Shown here: piece by piece, positions 1 to 9,030 of the stretch
Layout of the letters: every line of letters begins with the position of its first letter
Position numbering within the stretch: the stretch's first letter is position 1
From: CAYTTR01 sp964440805
GTDB taxonomy: Bacteria > Acidobacteriota > Aminicenantia > Aminicenantales > Aminicenantaceae
Reading direction: 5' to 3'
Length of the DNA: 57,127 nucleotides
Assembly: GCA_964440805.1 (NCBI GenBank)
Contig: CAYTTR010000015.1
Span: 1 to 57,127, forward strand
Notes under the pieces: generated by a model
Told to the model about the DNA's origin: nothing
The model's input: only the letters and a program-made list of their open reading frames with translations
Database searches by the model: none
Made by a program: the position numbers and the translations under genes

Positions 1-56
1 GTGTCCTGTGCCTCGTATCTACGGCGACCTCGACTCGTGAATAATCCAGGTTAATC
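1..56. repeat. Dispersed intergenic repeat, copy 1 (cut by window edge)
   Basis: This stretch shares most of its sequence with 8960-9030. Both copies have the block CCTGTGCCTCG, then CTACGGC, then CCTCGACTC, then GAATAATCCAGG, in the same order and orientation. The second copy has about 15 extra bases in the middle. Each copy sits just 3' of a minus-strand gene. It is noncoding in what is visible, and the window may begin here because assembly contigs tend to end in repeats. Confidence 0.6.
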
Positions 57-63
57 AGTTTTT

Positions 64-1308
64 CTATTCAAACTTGGCTAAAAGCTCCTGAACAGCATCT
101 TTGTGAACCATGAAACTTAGCATCTTGAGCCGCATATAGTCATCCCGGTAGAAGTAATACCCTTTGAACTGACCCCGATGAGCGCCGGAACCTGAATCTT
201 TGATTAAAAACCAGGTATAGTTATCCTTCTGGGTAAATCCTACAGCATGAATAGCGTGGTCGTCGAAGGAAGTCTTGTTATAAAAACGGTATTCACGGCT
301 GTCCTGGTCAATGAGCTGGGGAAGAATATCAAAGGTTGGGATTGTGGCAATGTCTTCCCCGCCTTCGATGCCGGGTTCAGAGACATCACCTCCGAGCGCC
401 ACCGTGAATCCTTTTTCAAGAGAGTTGAAGATAGCCTGGTAGAATTCATTAAGAGGAACATTGTGATAATCTTCTGAATGCCACCAGTTGTCCGGAACCT
501 TATATTCTCCTTTGGTGTAGAAAGGAAGGTACTTGAGCGACATGAAGCAGACATAGTCATCAAGAGGAAGCTGAAGAACATCTTTCAAGTATTCCTGGGG
601 AGTCATGGCTTGGCCGTTGACTTCCACTTTCTCAAGGGGCTTGCCCAGGTGTTTGTCTAATATGGACCTGACGTAGGCTAATGCCTTATTTTCGTCCCAG
701 TATTCGTTTGCTTTACAGAAATCCAGGTAGTTTTTGAATTCCTGAAAAAGCTCTGAGTGGTTATGCTCGGTTTTGCCTGGGGGGAGGCCGGTGTAAGCTT
801 CTGCTGGAACTGCGCCGTATTCTTTCATCCGAAGAATGACTGCATTATGTTCTGAACCCTGTCCCAGGAAGGAGTTACCTTTTTCTCTTATGAACCGGCG
901 GGCTTTTTCTACATATTCCCAGTAAACAGTATACATTTCGGAGAGCTTGATTTCTTTGTCGTAAAGGCGTTTAAGCTCAGATTCGAGAAAAGAGGTGGTA
1001 GCAAAACTCCAGCAAGTGCCTGTCCGGTCCTGGCGAATAGGAGGAAGATGGAAATGCTGATTGAATTCATGGAGAGAAGTAGGCTTGGTTATTCCTGAGA
1101 AATCCACTGAAAGGTATTCCCGGGTTCTCCCTCTGAATTCCCTGGTTTTGTATAATGCGGAGTCTTTCTGGATAAGTGTTTCTTCTCCGATCTGGATGAC
1201 TTCTCTGGCAACTGCTTCTTCTGTTTTTTCTTCCGGAGCACAAGAAGGAATGAATAAGGCTGTAACCAAAAAGGCAAAGATTAAAAGGGATAAATTTATT
1301 TTTTTCAT
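64..1308 (-). CDS. C1 (papain/bleomycin hydrolase-like) peptidase lipoprotein
   Basis: Predicted cysteine peptidase of about 414 residues, exported and lipid-anchored. The N-terminus is a lipoprotein signal ending in the lipobox IPSC. The active-site block RQDRTGTCWSFATTS supplies the oxyanion Gln and the nucleophile Cys. DDHAIHAVGF supplies the His. The third catalytic position, usually Asn in KNSWG, reads KDSGSG here, so Asp replaces Asn. The C-terminal VHKDAV resembles the end of bacterial aminopeptidase C-like enzymes. I start at ATG 1308 because AAAGGAGG lies just upstream; a longer in-frame start at 1338 has no such site. It follows the prolyl oligopeptidase by 56 bases and is probably co-transcribed, suggesting joint peptide degradation outside the inner membrane. 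Confidence 0.82.
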   Translation of the reverse strand: MKKINLSLLIFAFLVTALFIPSCAPEEKTEEAVAREVIQIGEETLIQKDSALYKTREFRGRTREYLSVDFSGITKPTSLHEFNQHFHLPPIRQDRTGTCWSFATTSFLESELKRLYDKEIKLSEMYTVYWEYVEKARRFIREKGNSFLGQGSEHNAVILRMKEYGAVPAEAYTGLPPGKTEHNHSELFQEFKNYLDFCKANEYWDENKALAYVRSILDKHLGKPLEKVEVNGQAMTPQEYLKDVLQLPLDDYVCFMSLKYLPFYTKGEYKVPDNWWHSEDYHNVPLNEFYQAIFNSLEKGFTVALGGDVSEPGIEGGEDIATIPTFDILPQLIDQDSREYRFYNKTSFDDHAIHAVGFTQKDNYTWFLIKDSGSGAHRGQFKGYYFYRDDYMRLKMLSFMVHKDAVQELLAKFE

Positions 1309-1364
1309 TAGACCTCCTTTTCCAGGTTGAATAATCAATTATCTTTATTTCTTATTTTAAAGCC

Positions 1365-3494
1365 TTATTTTATAGCAACTCCCAGGTTGTAGCACATAAA
1401 TGCGTATTCGTCGGTCAACTCGTCTATCATTTTGGTGGTGGAGCTTGCTCCATGGCCGGAACGGGTTTCAATACGGATGAGGACAGGATTTTCACAGGCA
1501 TGTTTTTCCTGCAAGGAAGCAACAAATTTGTAAGAATGGGCTGGGACTACCCGGTCGTCGTGGTCGGCGGTGGTTACCAGAGTTGCCGGGTAGCAGACTC
1601 CTTCTTTGAGATTATGGAGAGGTGAGTAAGAATAAAGATTATGAAAATGTTTCTCATCATCGCTTGAGCCATATTCTACCACCCATCCCCAGCCCACAGT
1701 AAATTTATGATAACGGAGCATATCCATTACTCCAACTGAGGGTAGGGTGACGGCAAACAGTTCAGGACGCTGAGTCATGGCCGCTCCAACCAGGAGACCG
1801 CCGTTTGATCCTCCGGCAATGGCCAGCTTGTTGCTGGAGGTATATTTTTCATTGATTAGGTATTCGGCAGCAGCGATAAAATCATCGAAGGCATTCTGTT
1901 TGTTCAGAAGCATTCCGGCTTTATGCCATTCCTCTCCATATTCTCCTCCTCCCCTGAGGTTGGGCTGAGCAAAAATAAATCCGTTCTCCAAAAGAAAAAT
2001 CCTGGTAGCACTGAAAGAAGGGAGAAGGCTGATATTAAAACCGCCGTAAGCGTATAGAAGAGTAGGATTTTTACCGTTTTGCTTGAGGTCTTTTTTATGA
2101 ACTATGAACATTGGGATTTTGGTGCCGTCCTTGCTTGTATAAAAAACCTGAGTGGTGACGTAATCTTCGGGATCGAACTGGACTTCGGTTTTACGAAAAA
2201 CTTCTGATGTTCCACCTTCCACCTGGTACTGGTAGATAGTAGGTGGATGAGTGAAGGAAGTGAAAACATAAAAAAGAGTTTTGTCTTCCTTTTTGCCTCC
2301 AAAACCAGAGGCTGTTCCCAGGGCGGGGAGTTCGATTTCTCTGACCAGATTTCCCTCCAGGTCATGCTGGAATACTTGGCTGTGAGCATCTTTGAGGTAG
2401 CGGCAGAAAAGATATCCGCCGGCTGTGTTAGCGTTATTGAGGACTACCTCCTTTTCCGGAATTATATCGACCCAGTTTTTATTTTCCGGAGAAGCTGGGT
2501 TTATCTTAACTACTCTGTAGTTAGGTGCATCAATATTGGTATAGACCAGGAATTCTTCTTCTATGTTGTCGATGATATAGCTGTCGTGGTCAAAACCGGT
2601 GATTAGCGGTTTGAAATCCGCCTTATCATTTTCCAGTTCTTGGTAATAAAGTTCATTACCGCTGGTTCCTTCAGATACCGTTAAAATTAGAAATTTAGAG
2701 TCTTCAGTTACAGAAGCGGAGACATAGCGAAATGGGTGTTCTTTGTCCTCGTAAACCACAATATCTTTCTCTTGCTGGTCTCCCAGTTTATGGTAAAAGA
2801 TCTTCTGGTTTTTATTCTGTTCTTTGAGCTCTTTACCTTCTTCCGGCTTATTGTAACCGCTGTAGAAGAAACCGTCTTTATGCCAGGCGGCTCCGCTGAA
2901 TTTGACCCAGCGAATGCGATCTGTCAGCTCTTTTTTGGTGGCGATTTCCATGACTCTTATTTCCTGCCAGTCTGAACCAGCTTCAGAGCGGGAATAGGCT
3001 GTGTAGCGGTTATCTTTGGAGAAACCGTTGAGATAAATTCTTATTGTTCCGTCTGGAGAAAGTTCATTGGGATCAATGAACACTTCCGGTTCACCTTCTA
3101 GACCTTTCTGGACATAGATGACCGACTGATTCTGCAATCCTTCATTCTTGTAGAAGAAATAATATTCACCGGCCCGGAAGGGGGATGAATACTTGGGATA
3201 ATCATAGAGCTCGGTAATTCTCTGTCTGATATTTTCTCGGAAAGGAATTTGGTTAAGATAAGAAAAAGTGACTTCGTTCTGAGCTTCAACCCAGGCTTTA
3301 ACTTCCTCCGAGTTAATATCTTCCAGCCAGCGGTAGGGATCAGGAACTTTGGTTCCGAAATAATCATCCACCACATCTACTTTTTCTGTCTCAGGGTAAG
3401 TTAGTTCAGGCTGAGGGAATCCTTTTTCCTTCTTGCAGGTGTTAAGAAAAAGTAGCAATGGAAAAAGGGCCAGAACTAATAATCTTTTTTTCAT
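1365..3494 (-). CDS. Prolyl oligopeptidase family serine peptidase (S9A), lipoprotein
   Basis: A 709-residue enzyme of the length expected for prolyl oligopeptidase, which cleaves short peptides after proline. A lipoprotein signal (lipobox LNTC) precedes the N-terminal motif DPYRWLED typical of S9A. The central part is the gating propeller. The C-terminal alpha/beta hydrolase domain has the nucleophile motif GGSNGG, an Asp in TADHDDRVVP and the catalytic His in RSGHG. The start ATG has a strong AGGAGG site five bases upstream. It is first in a two-gene unit with the C1 peptidase. Family assignment is firm; lipid anchoring and location are inferred from the signal. Confidence 0.93.
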   Translation of the reverse strand: MKKRLLVLALFPLLLFLNTCKKEKGFPQPELTYPETEKVDVVDDYFGTKVPDPYRWLEDINSEEVKAWVEAQNEVTFSYLNQIPFRENIRQRITELYDYPKYSSPFRAGEYYFFYKNEGLQNQSVIYVQKGLEGEPEVFIDPNELSPDGTIRIYLNGFSKDNRYTAYSRSEAGSDWQEIRVMEIATKKELTDRIRWVKFSGAAWHKDGFFYSGYNKPEEGKELKEQNKNQKIFYHKLGDQQEKDIVVYEDKEHPFRYVSASVTEDSKFLILTVSEGTSGNELYYQELENDKADFKPLITGFDHDSYIIDNIEEEFLVYTNIDAPNYRVVKINPASPENKNWVDIIPEKEVVLNNANTAGGYLFCRYLKDAHSQVFQHDLEGNLVREIELPALGTASGFGGKKEDKTLFYVFTSFTHPPTIYQYQVEGGTSEVFRKTEVQFDPEDYVTTQVFYTSKDGTKIPMFIVHKKDLKQNGKNPTLLYAYGGFNISLLPSFSATRIFLLENGFIFAQPNLRGGGEYGEEWHKAGMLLNKQNAFDDFIAAAEYLINEKYTSSNKLAIAGGSNGGLLVGAAMTQRPELFAVTLPSVGVMDMLRYHKFTVGWGWVVEYGSSDDEKHFHNLYSYSPLHNLKEGVCYPATLVTTADHDDRVVPAHSYKFVASLQEKHACENPVLIRIETRSGHGASSTTKMIDELTDEYAFMCYNLGVAIK

Positions 3495-3675
3495 TATTTC
3501 CTCCTGATTATTAAAGAAAATACTTTCATGATCTTGGTGAAGATTTTAATTCTATTACAAAAGAAAGAAAAAAAACAACCCTGCCTGAGGATTGCAGGAA
3601 ATTTGACATGATAGTATTTTCCAGGAGAAAATATCACCATTAAAAAATAGATTGTAATACTGAAAGGATAGCTTG

Positions 3676-4791
3676 ATGAAAATTGAAATATTTAAGATGG
3701 AACGGATGCAGTCAACCTGGGAAAATGTGGTGGACTACAATTTGTCGGAAAGCGGAGTCCAGCCTCTTACTATCGATGAGCTTGTCTCTCAAGACGAGCT
3801 TGAAGAAATAAAAACAATTGGGCTGGGTTACAGTCAGACAAACGGGACACCGGAATTACGTCAGGAAATTGCCCGGGTTTATCCGGAAGTAAACACAGAA
3901 CAGATACTGGTAACTGCTGGTTCATCCGAAGCTAATTACCTGTTGATGTGGAGTCTTATTGACCCTGGAGATGAAGTTGTCTTTGAGCTTCCCAATTACA
4001 TGCAAATGTGGGGTCTATTACATGCCTTTGGGGCCAGAGTGAAATCGTTTTACTTGAGAGAGGAGCTGAACTGGTCTCCTGATTTAGATGAACTGGAAAA
4101 GCTGATCACGGATAAGACAAAGTTGATTATACTCACCAATCCAAACAATCCCACCGGTGCTGTCCTGGAAGAAGAAGTTATGAAGGAAATTGTTAATTTG
4201 GCCCGGAAAAGGGGAGCCTGGCTTTTAGCCGATGAAGTATATCAGGGAGCAGAGAGATTCGGAGGGCGCACTTCAAGCTTTTGGGGGAAATATGAAAAAG
4301 TTCTTGTGGTTAATGGTCTCTCCAAAGCTTATGGTCTTCCAGGTTTGAGAATAGGCTGGGTGGTGGGCCCGGAGAATTTTGTAATGAAGCTCTGGCCTTA
4401 CCATGATTACACTACTATTTCTCCCAGTGTATTAAGTGACCGCTTGGCCCGCATCGCTCTATCTTCTTCCAACCGGGAAAAAATACTGAAAAGGACACGT
4501 GATATATTGAACAGAAACTTTCCCCTGCTTGAAGACTGGTTAAAAAAACAAAATGGGATTTTTCAATTTGTTCCTCCGAGGGCAGGAGCAATTGCTTTTG
4601 TCCGCTATAACATGGATATAAACTCCACCGAACTGGTTAACAGGTTAATTCAGGAAAAGAGTGTCCTTCTTGTTCCTGGAGATCATTTTGAGATGGACTA
4701 CTTTCTCCGCTTCGGTTACGGCGAAGAGGAAAAGTATATGAAAGAAGCTTTATTTAAAGTGGAAGAGTTTCTTAAAACTATCCGGAAATAA
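3676..4791 (+). CDS. PLP-dependent aminotransferase, class I/II fold
   Basis: About 371 residues, fold type I PLP enzyme. GSSEANYL binds the cofactor phosphate region, NPNNPTG is the classic class I/II motif, ADEVYQ holds the PLP-contacting Asp and Tyr, and SKAYGLPGLRIGW holds the Schiff-base Lys. ATG 3676 is preferred over the adjoining TTG at 3673 because AAAGGA is about seven bases upstream. The stop is four bases before an ornithine cyclodeaminase-family gene, so the two are surely one transcript. The substrate cannot be read from sequence; the pairing suggests transamination feeding or using an imino/keto acid handled by the partner. Related folds include capreomycidine-synthase-like enzymes, so a non-transaminase reaction is possible. 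Confidence 0.85.
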   Translation: MKIEIFKMERMQSTWENVVDYNLSESGVQPLTIDELVSQDELEEIKTIGLGYSQTNGTPELRQEIARVYPEVNTEQILVTAGSSEANYLLMWSLIDPGDEVVFELPNYMQMWGLLHAFGARVKSFYLREELNWSPDLDELEKLITDKTKLIILTNPNNPTGAVLEEEVMKEIVNLARKRGAWLLADEVYQGAERFGGRTSSFWGKYEKVLVVNGLSKAYGLPGLRIGWVVGPENFVMKLWPYHDYTTISPSVLSDRLARIALSSSNREKILKRTRDILNRNFPLLEDWLKKQNGIFQFVPPRAGAIAFVRYNMDINSTELVNRLIQEKSVLLVPGDHFEMDYFLRFGYGEEEKYMKEALFKVEEFLKTIRK

Positions 4792-4795
4792 AAAA

Positions 4796-5782
4796 ATGAG
4801 AGTTTTAATTCTAAGTGAGCCGGAGATAAGAAAAATTCTTACCTTTAAAGAGAGTATTGAAGCAGTAGAGGAAAGTTTTGCCTCCTATGCTTCAGGTAAA
4901 GCTATACTTCCTGAAGTTATTAACTTGGATATAAATCAATTCCAGGGTGAAGTTCATATCAAGTCTGCCTACATTAAAGAAGAAAAATATTATGCCGTAA
5001 AAATTGCCAGCGGATTTTATCAAAATCCTTCTCTCGGGCTACCGGTAGGAAACGGGATGATTCTTCTTTTTGAAGCCCGGACAGGCATTCTTCGATGCTT
5101 GATGTTCGATAACGGATTTATAACTGAGATGAGGACTGGAGCAGCAGGAGCGGTTGTAGCCGGGTATTTAGCCAAAAAGAAATTGAAAAAAGTGGGAATC
5201 ATCGGCTCCGGTTCCCAAGCCCGTTACCAGTTGCGGGCATTAGTAGAAGTTAGAAAAGTAGATGAAGTTTGGGTTTGGAGCAGGAAGAAGGAGCATATTG
5301 ATAAATATATAGAGCAAATGAGAAAGCTTTATCCCATTAAATTTAAAGCAGCCGTTAACTTGGAAGAAGTGGTGCAAGGAAGCGACCTTTTGCTTACGGT
5401 CACCCCAAGCCGTTTTCCTCTGGTTAAAGCGGAATGGCTGGCTGCCGGTGTCTTGATAATAGCTGTCGGCAGTGATGGACCTGAAAAACAAGAGCTTGAG
5501 ACCGAAGTGCTGGCCAGGGCTGATAAAATATACTGCGATTCTTTTAAGCAATGTTCCGGGCTGGGAGAGGTCCACCATGCTCTTGGGGAGAAAGTTATGG
5601 AGAAAGATAAAATAACCGGCGAGCTGGGTGAAGTAATCATTGGAAAAAAACCGGGCCGGCAAAACGATGATGAAATAATCATTGCCGACCTTACCGGCCT
5701 TGGAGTCCAGGATGCGGCGGCAGCCGCTTTAGTTTATGCAAAAGCCGTCAATGAAGAGTTAGGATATCGGCTGGATATTTGA
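4796..5782 (+). CDS. Ornithine cyclodeaminase / mu-crystallin family protein
   Basis: A 328-residue member of the OCD/mu-crystallin family, which includes ornithine cyclodeaminase, alanine dehydrogenase (archaeal type), and imine reductases. The N-terminal substrate domain contains the TEMRTGAAGAVVAGYLA segment typical of the family. The Rossmann part begins at VGIIGSGSQARYQLRAL, the NAD(P)-binding loop, followed by VWVWSR. The late GLGVQDAAAA motif is also characteristic. It starts four bases after the aminotransferase stop. Known relatives differ in substrate, so I do not assign ornithine specificly. A clear hairpin terminator follows, ending the two-gene operon. Confidence 0.87.
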   Translation: MRVLILSEPEIRKILTFKESIEAVEESFASYASGKAILPEVINLDINQFQGEVHIKSAYIKEEKYYAVKIASGFYQNPSLGLPVGNGMILLFEARTGILRCLMFDNGFITEMRTGAAGAVVAGYLAKKKLKKVGIIGSGSQARYQLRALVEVRKVDEVWVWSRKKEHIDKYIEQMRKLYPIKFKAAVNLEEVVQGSDLLLTVTPSRFPLVKAEWLAAGVLIIAVGSDGPEKQELETEVLARADKIYCDSFKQCSGLGEVHHALGEKVMEKDKITGELGEVIIGKKPGRQNDDEIIIADLTGLGVQDAAAAALVYAKAVNEELGYRLDI

Positions 5783-5846
5783 AGAAACCGCCTCCCTAAA
5801 TTTTTGGTTCTCAAATATTTAATGAGATTAAAATAATAGTAAAGAT

Positions 5847-5875
5847 TATCGGGCATACCCGATACTCTTTTTTTA
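5847..5875 (+). terminator. Rho-independent terminator after aminotransferase-OCD operon
   Basis: A perfect 7-bp stem (TATCGGG / CCCGATA) with a four-base CATA loop is followed by CTCTTTTTTT. It lies 65 bases after the stop codon and points in the plus direction. Confidence 0.85.
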
Positions 5876-5942
5876 TTTGCTCAACCCTCTTAAATAAAGA
5901 CAATTATATTTATTAAAGGGAAAGAATTATGGATATCAATTC

Positions 5943-6998
5943 CTATTTTTTCTTGTAATTAGGTGGAACCTGGAATTCTTCAGGGCTAAGGTTAGCAGAC
6001 GAACAGGCCATGAGTTCTATGTAATAGGAGAGGGAAGGCTCATCTTGAGTCTTTGACTCAGGTTTCTTTTTAATAGCTTTTTTAGCGAACTTACCCAACA
6101 CTCCTTTGACACTTACTTCACTGCTTTCTTCCTCTTCTTCTCCACCTTCACGAATTGCATAGTATTGTCCGTCAATAATAACGGGATATCCTTTGATTTT
6201 CTCCATTTCCCGGGAAAAGTCGGTTGCTTCGTCGGAGAGTTTTCCGGGCTCCCGGCCCATTCCTGAAAGAAGGGAAAACCAGTTACTACCCAATATTTGC
6301 TCCCGAATAGTGTCGGCATCAAGTCCCATCTCCTTCATATAATTGCTGGAAAAGTTTTGTTCTTCCTCATAATACTGCTTGATTTCTCCGGAAAGAGGAG
6401 TAGTCCAGACATCTGTCACCAGCCGGTCGGTTCCTTTTTCTCCTGTCTGAACATTTTCCCATTCAGTGAGCCAGGTGATTATATATTTTTGGCTGGGAAA
6501 TTGATTAATTACTTTGGATTCTCCTGTTTCTTCTACTTTAAATTCACTGCGAATGATTTTTATGTTATTTTCTCTTTCCTCAGCTTCTAATTCTTCTTCC
6601 TCTTCTTTACTTATTTCAGCTTCTCTTTCGAATTTTTCTTCAGTAATTTTCTCTAATATGTTTTCTGTGTATTCTTTTTTCTTGTGGTCAAGATCGTAAA
6701 TAACCTTTGAAGAAAGATCAATTATCTCTCCGAATTGCCCTGAACGGAGAGCCATCTTTCCGGCGATTTTACCCAGAATTCCCTTTCCTTTAAATTCGCT
6801 CTCACTATTGGTTGCTTTCTTTTCTGAAGTTATTTTTTCTGTCTGAATATTAGAGAAGGTTCCAAATCCTTTAAAAGTAACTTCGGTTTTAGTTTTTTTG
6901 ACGGCATCAGCATAAATTGTTCCTGAAAATATAAAAATTAATCCCCAACTCAGGAACATTGTAAAAAACAGTTTGTTTTTCATTGATGAATTCTTCAT
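5943..6998 (-). CDS. Secreted protein of unknown function, Glu/Lys-rich
   Basis: A 351-residue protein I do not recognise. It has a Sec signal peptide (about residues 8-31, ending near IYA) and no further obvious membrane segment. The mature part starts with KTKTEVTFKGFGTF, and there is a strongly acidic coiled stretch around residues 120-148. Later it contains the pair of phrases LVTDVWTTPLSGEI and ELMACSSANLSPEEF. The layout (short beta-rich segments about conversion to a reference scale) resembles secreted DUF4412-like proteins, but this is only an impression. It is a single minus-strand gene, converging on the terminator of the upstream plus-strand operon. A GGAG site lies about nine bases before the start. 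Confidence 0.7.
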   Translation of the reverse strand: MKNSSMKNKLFFTMFLSWGLIFIFSGTIYADAVKKTKTEVTFKGFGTFSNIQTEKITSEKKATNSESEFKGKGILGKIAGKMALRSGQFGEIIDLSSKVIYDLDHKKKEYTENILEKITEEKFEREAEISKEEEEELEAEERENNIKIIRSEFKVEETGESKVINQFPSQKYIITWLTEWENVQTGEKGTDRLVTDVWTTPLSGEIKQYYEEEQNFSSNYMKEMGLDADTIREQILGSNWFSLLSGMGREPGKLSDEATDFSREMEKIKGYPVIIDGQYYAIREGGEEEEESSEVSVKGVLGKFAKKAIKKKPESKTQDEPSLSYYIELMACSSANLSPEEFQVPPNYKKK

Positions 6999-7083
6999 CT
7001 TTTTTTGCTCCTTTTTTTAAATTCTACTGAACCTATAAATAATATAATTTTTATTCTTGTAGGGAATTTTAGAGTCTATTAAA

Positions 7084-7263
7084 ATGAATGTCAATAGGCA
7101 TCTTGAAATAATTAACAATCTTGATATGCTCCACGGCTCGCAGCGGGGTACTAATCGTCGGGGAATCCAAGAAAGCATGATCCCTCTTGGACGCAGTTCG
7201 GGGATTCATGTTCTATCCGAGAAATGGAGGCAGAGGAGCCTGGACAAAGTTTGGGTGATTATT
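7084..7263. other. Noncoding stretch with inverted repeats
   Basis: No convincing gene. TCCAAGA and TCTTGGA form a seven-base inverted repeat around 7168-7193, enclosed by related GGGGAATCC / GGGGATTC words. An 87-codon frame on the plus strand has no family resemblance and no ribosome site. The stretch abuts the dispersed motif at 7264-7293 and looks like repeat-derived sequence. Confidence 0.35.
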
Positions 7264-8127
7264 GGAAGGGGTGTCCATTTGGGGAACGTCCCCTATCTGA
7301 CCGATTATCATAGGGAGAGTGACGATTCTTCCTTTGTTCCGCATTAGATACTCGAGAATGGCAAATTCACGTCCGGTAAGCTTAATATTCCTCTCTCTCA
7401 GGGTAACAGTCCGGTGTAATGGATTTAACTCCAGTTCTCCGCAACGAAGTCTTTCCGTTTTGTAATCTTGCTGGCGCCGGAAAAGAGATCTGATTCGGGC
7501 CAGAAGTTCATCAAAAGAAAAAGGTTTGGTCAGATAATCGTCGGCTCCTTGGCTTAAGCCGTTGACTTTGTCTTCAATTGAGTCTTTTGCAGTCAGCATC
7601 AGAATGGGAGTGGTCACATTATTACTCCTAAGCTCCCGGCAGACAGTTAGGCCGTCTTTTATGGGAAGCATGATATCGAGGACGATGACATCGTAGTTAT
7701 TGATCCGGCAGAAATAGAGAGCATCTTCACCGTTTCTGACTAAATCAACAGCATTGACTAAACCGCGACGAACTTCTTCCTCTGTGTTGTTCCTGCTGGA
7801 ATAGTATTTTAATACATTCTGTAGTTCCTGGAATTCTTTCTGGCCGATAAAGCTTAGGGTGTATTCACGTCCTCCTCCTCCTGTTCTCTGGATTGTAATG
7901 AGGACATGAACATCTGCTTCTTTTCTGTCCCAGACATAGTTGACGAAAGTTAGTTCCTGCCTAATATAATCTATGTCGCACCTTTGGCAGTCGATAAAGA
8001 CTTTGGGTGCGGTTTTTTTCAATTCCTCAATATCTATCTGTTCGTTATCCGCTAAGACCAATGAAGAATTAAGTATTAATATAAAAGTTAAGGTTGGGAA
8101 GAGCAATGAAATCAACCTTTTTTTCAT
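7213..8127 (-). pseudogene. Chimeric remnant: secreted-protein N-terminus joined to truncated OmpR-type response regulator
   Basis: One open frame of 304 codons joins pieces that do not belong together. Residues 1-27 are a Sec signal. Residues 35-120 (FIDCQRCDIDYIR ... ITIQRTGGGG) look like the start of a longer secreted or outer-membrane protein. At about residue 122 (near base 7760) the frame changes into an OmpR-family receiver that lacks its first strand and acidic pair but keeps the phospho-acceptor Asp151 (VLDIMLP) and Lys191 (TKPF). The winged-helix domain follows (LTGREFAILEYL) and breaks off after GRIVT near residue 270. The final ~32 residues are translated repeat DNA. No histidine kinase lies beside it. 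Either a deletion fused two tandem genes and a repeat removed the end, or the assembly is chimeric. It cannot work as a normal regulator. Confidence 0.75.
7264..7293. repeat. 28-30 bp dispersed motif, single copy
   Basis: Begins GGAAGGGGTGTCC and ends GGGGAACGTCC. The same motif, with one base difference, occurs twice as an inverted pair at 38213-38242 and 38312-38343. Here it lies inside the 3' end of the broken response-regulator gene and supplies its last codons. Confidence 0.7.
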
Positions 8128-8320
8128 TTCGAGTCACCTCATCTTTTCTATTATTAAAAATGTTATCAAAAGAAAATTAAAATAAGATTAAAAACAAAGA
8201 AAATATTTAATTTTTTAGTTCTCTTCTATTTATTTTATTTTAGTTGGCAATCTGGTGAAGGATCATAGGTGTGCCTTCCGCTATGCTTGGGCCCTTTTTT
8301 GTTATTCTCTCATGCTCTTC

Positions 8321-8797
8321 TCAGCGGCAGCAGTCAGCTCTTTTTTTTTCCTCTTCAATCCAGCTTTTCCAGTTATGGTAGCGGGGAAAAAACATGAACA
8401 TTAGAACAACCGAGACAATAAGGAGGATATAGAAATCTCTGACAAGTCCAGCTAAAAAGAAAAGAACAAGGCCTAAAATAGCCGGGATTTCGGCCAGGGC
8501 GAAGGAGATAAGAAAAGATCTGAATAATTTGGAGGCAAGGGTTGCTTCATTGTCAGAAAACGTCTTTCTGAGCATAATTCCTCTCAGCACTCTGATAGCA
8601 ATGACCTGGAGGGCAGCCAGTCCAAAAAATATCAAACGAGTGGACTGAATGTCTTCAAGAGTAGCGAATCCATAAAAAGGGCTGAACTGCCATCTGATTA
8701 TTTCTACTACAGCCACGTAAATAAGAAGAAAGACAAAAAAAACAGCAGCTATAATCAATGATGCTTGATATGATTTTTTAAATGATGCTTGTTCCAT
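8321..8797 (-). CDS. Four-helix integral membrane protein, unknown function
   Basis: A 158-residue protein with four likely membrane helices (about residues 12-34, 47-66, 90-110 and 116-137), a short cytoplasmic N-terminus, and a charged C-terminal tail (EEEKKRADCC). I recognise no family motif. There is no clear ribosome site before the ATG, which reduces confidence in the exact start. It is monocistronic: about 200 bases separate it from each neighbour, and I see no terminator. Confidence 0.6.
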   Translation of the reverse strand: MEQASFKKSYQASLIIAAVFFVFLLIYVAVVEIIRWQFSPFYGFATLEDIQSTRLIFFGLAALQVIAIRVLRGIMLRKTFSDNEATLASKLFRSFLISFALAEIPAILGLVLFFLAGLVRDFYILLIVSVVLMFMFFPRYHNWKSWIEEEKKRADCCR

Positions 8798-8959
8798 AAT
8801 CAGTTAGCTCGGTGTATTAAGGATTAAAACACTTATTATAGTATAATAAATATAAATCTTAATAAAAACCTTCTATTGAATATAATTTTTTTGTTTTCAG
8901 AAAAGGTGGAATGATATATGCCCAGAGTGGAGGATGTAACGGTGGAGGACCACAGCTGC

Positions 8960-9030
8960 GTGCCCTGTGCCTCGCCCCGACCCAGCCTAACCCCTACGGC
9001 AACCTCGACTCATGAATAATCCAGGCTAAT
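8960..9030. repeat. Dispersed intergenic repeat, copy 2
   Basis: The fuller copy of the repeat seen at 1-56, in the same orientation and again directly 3' of a minus-strand gene. It contains CCTGTGCCTCG, a GC-rich insert absent from copy 1, then CTACGGC, CCTCGACTC and GAATAATCCAGG. Its last bases overlap the stop codon of the FAD reductase gene. Confidence 0.7.

Noticed and set aside
7084..7347. 87-codon plus-strand frame
   Set aside because: No ribosome site or recognisable motif; overlaps the repeat motif and the antisense of the chimeric gene.
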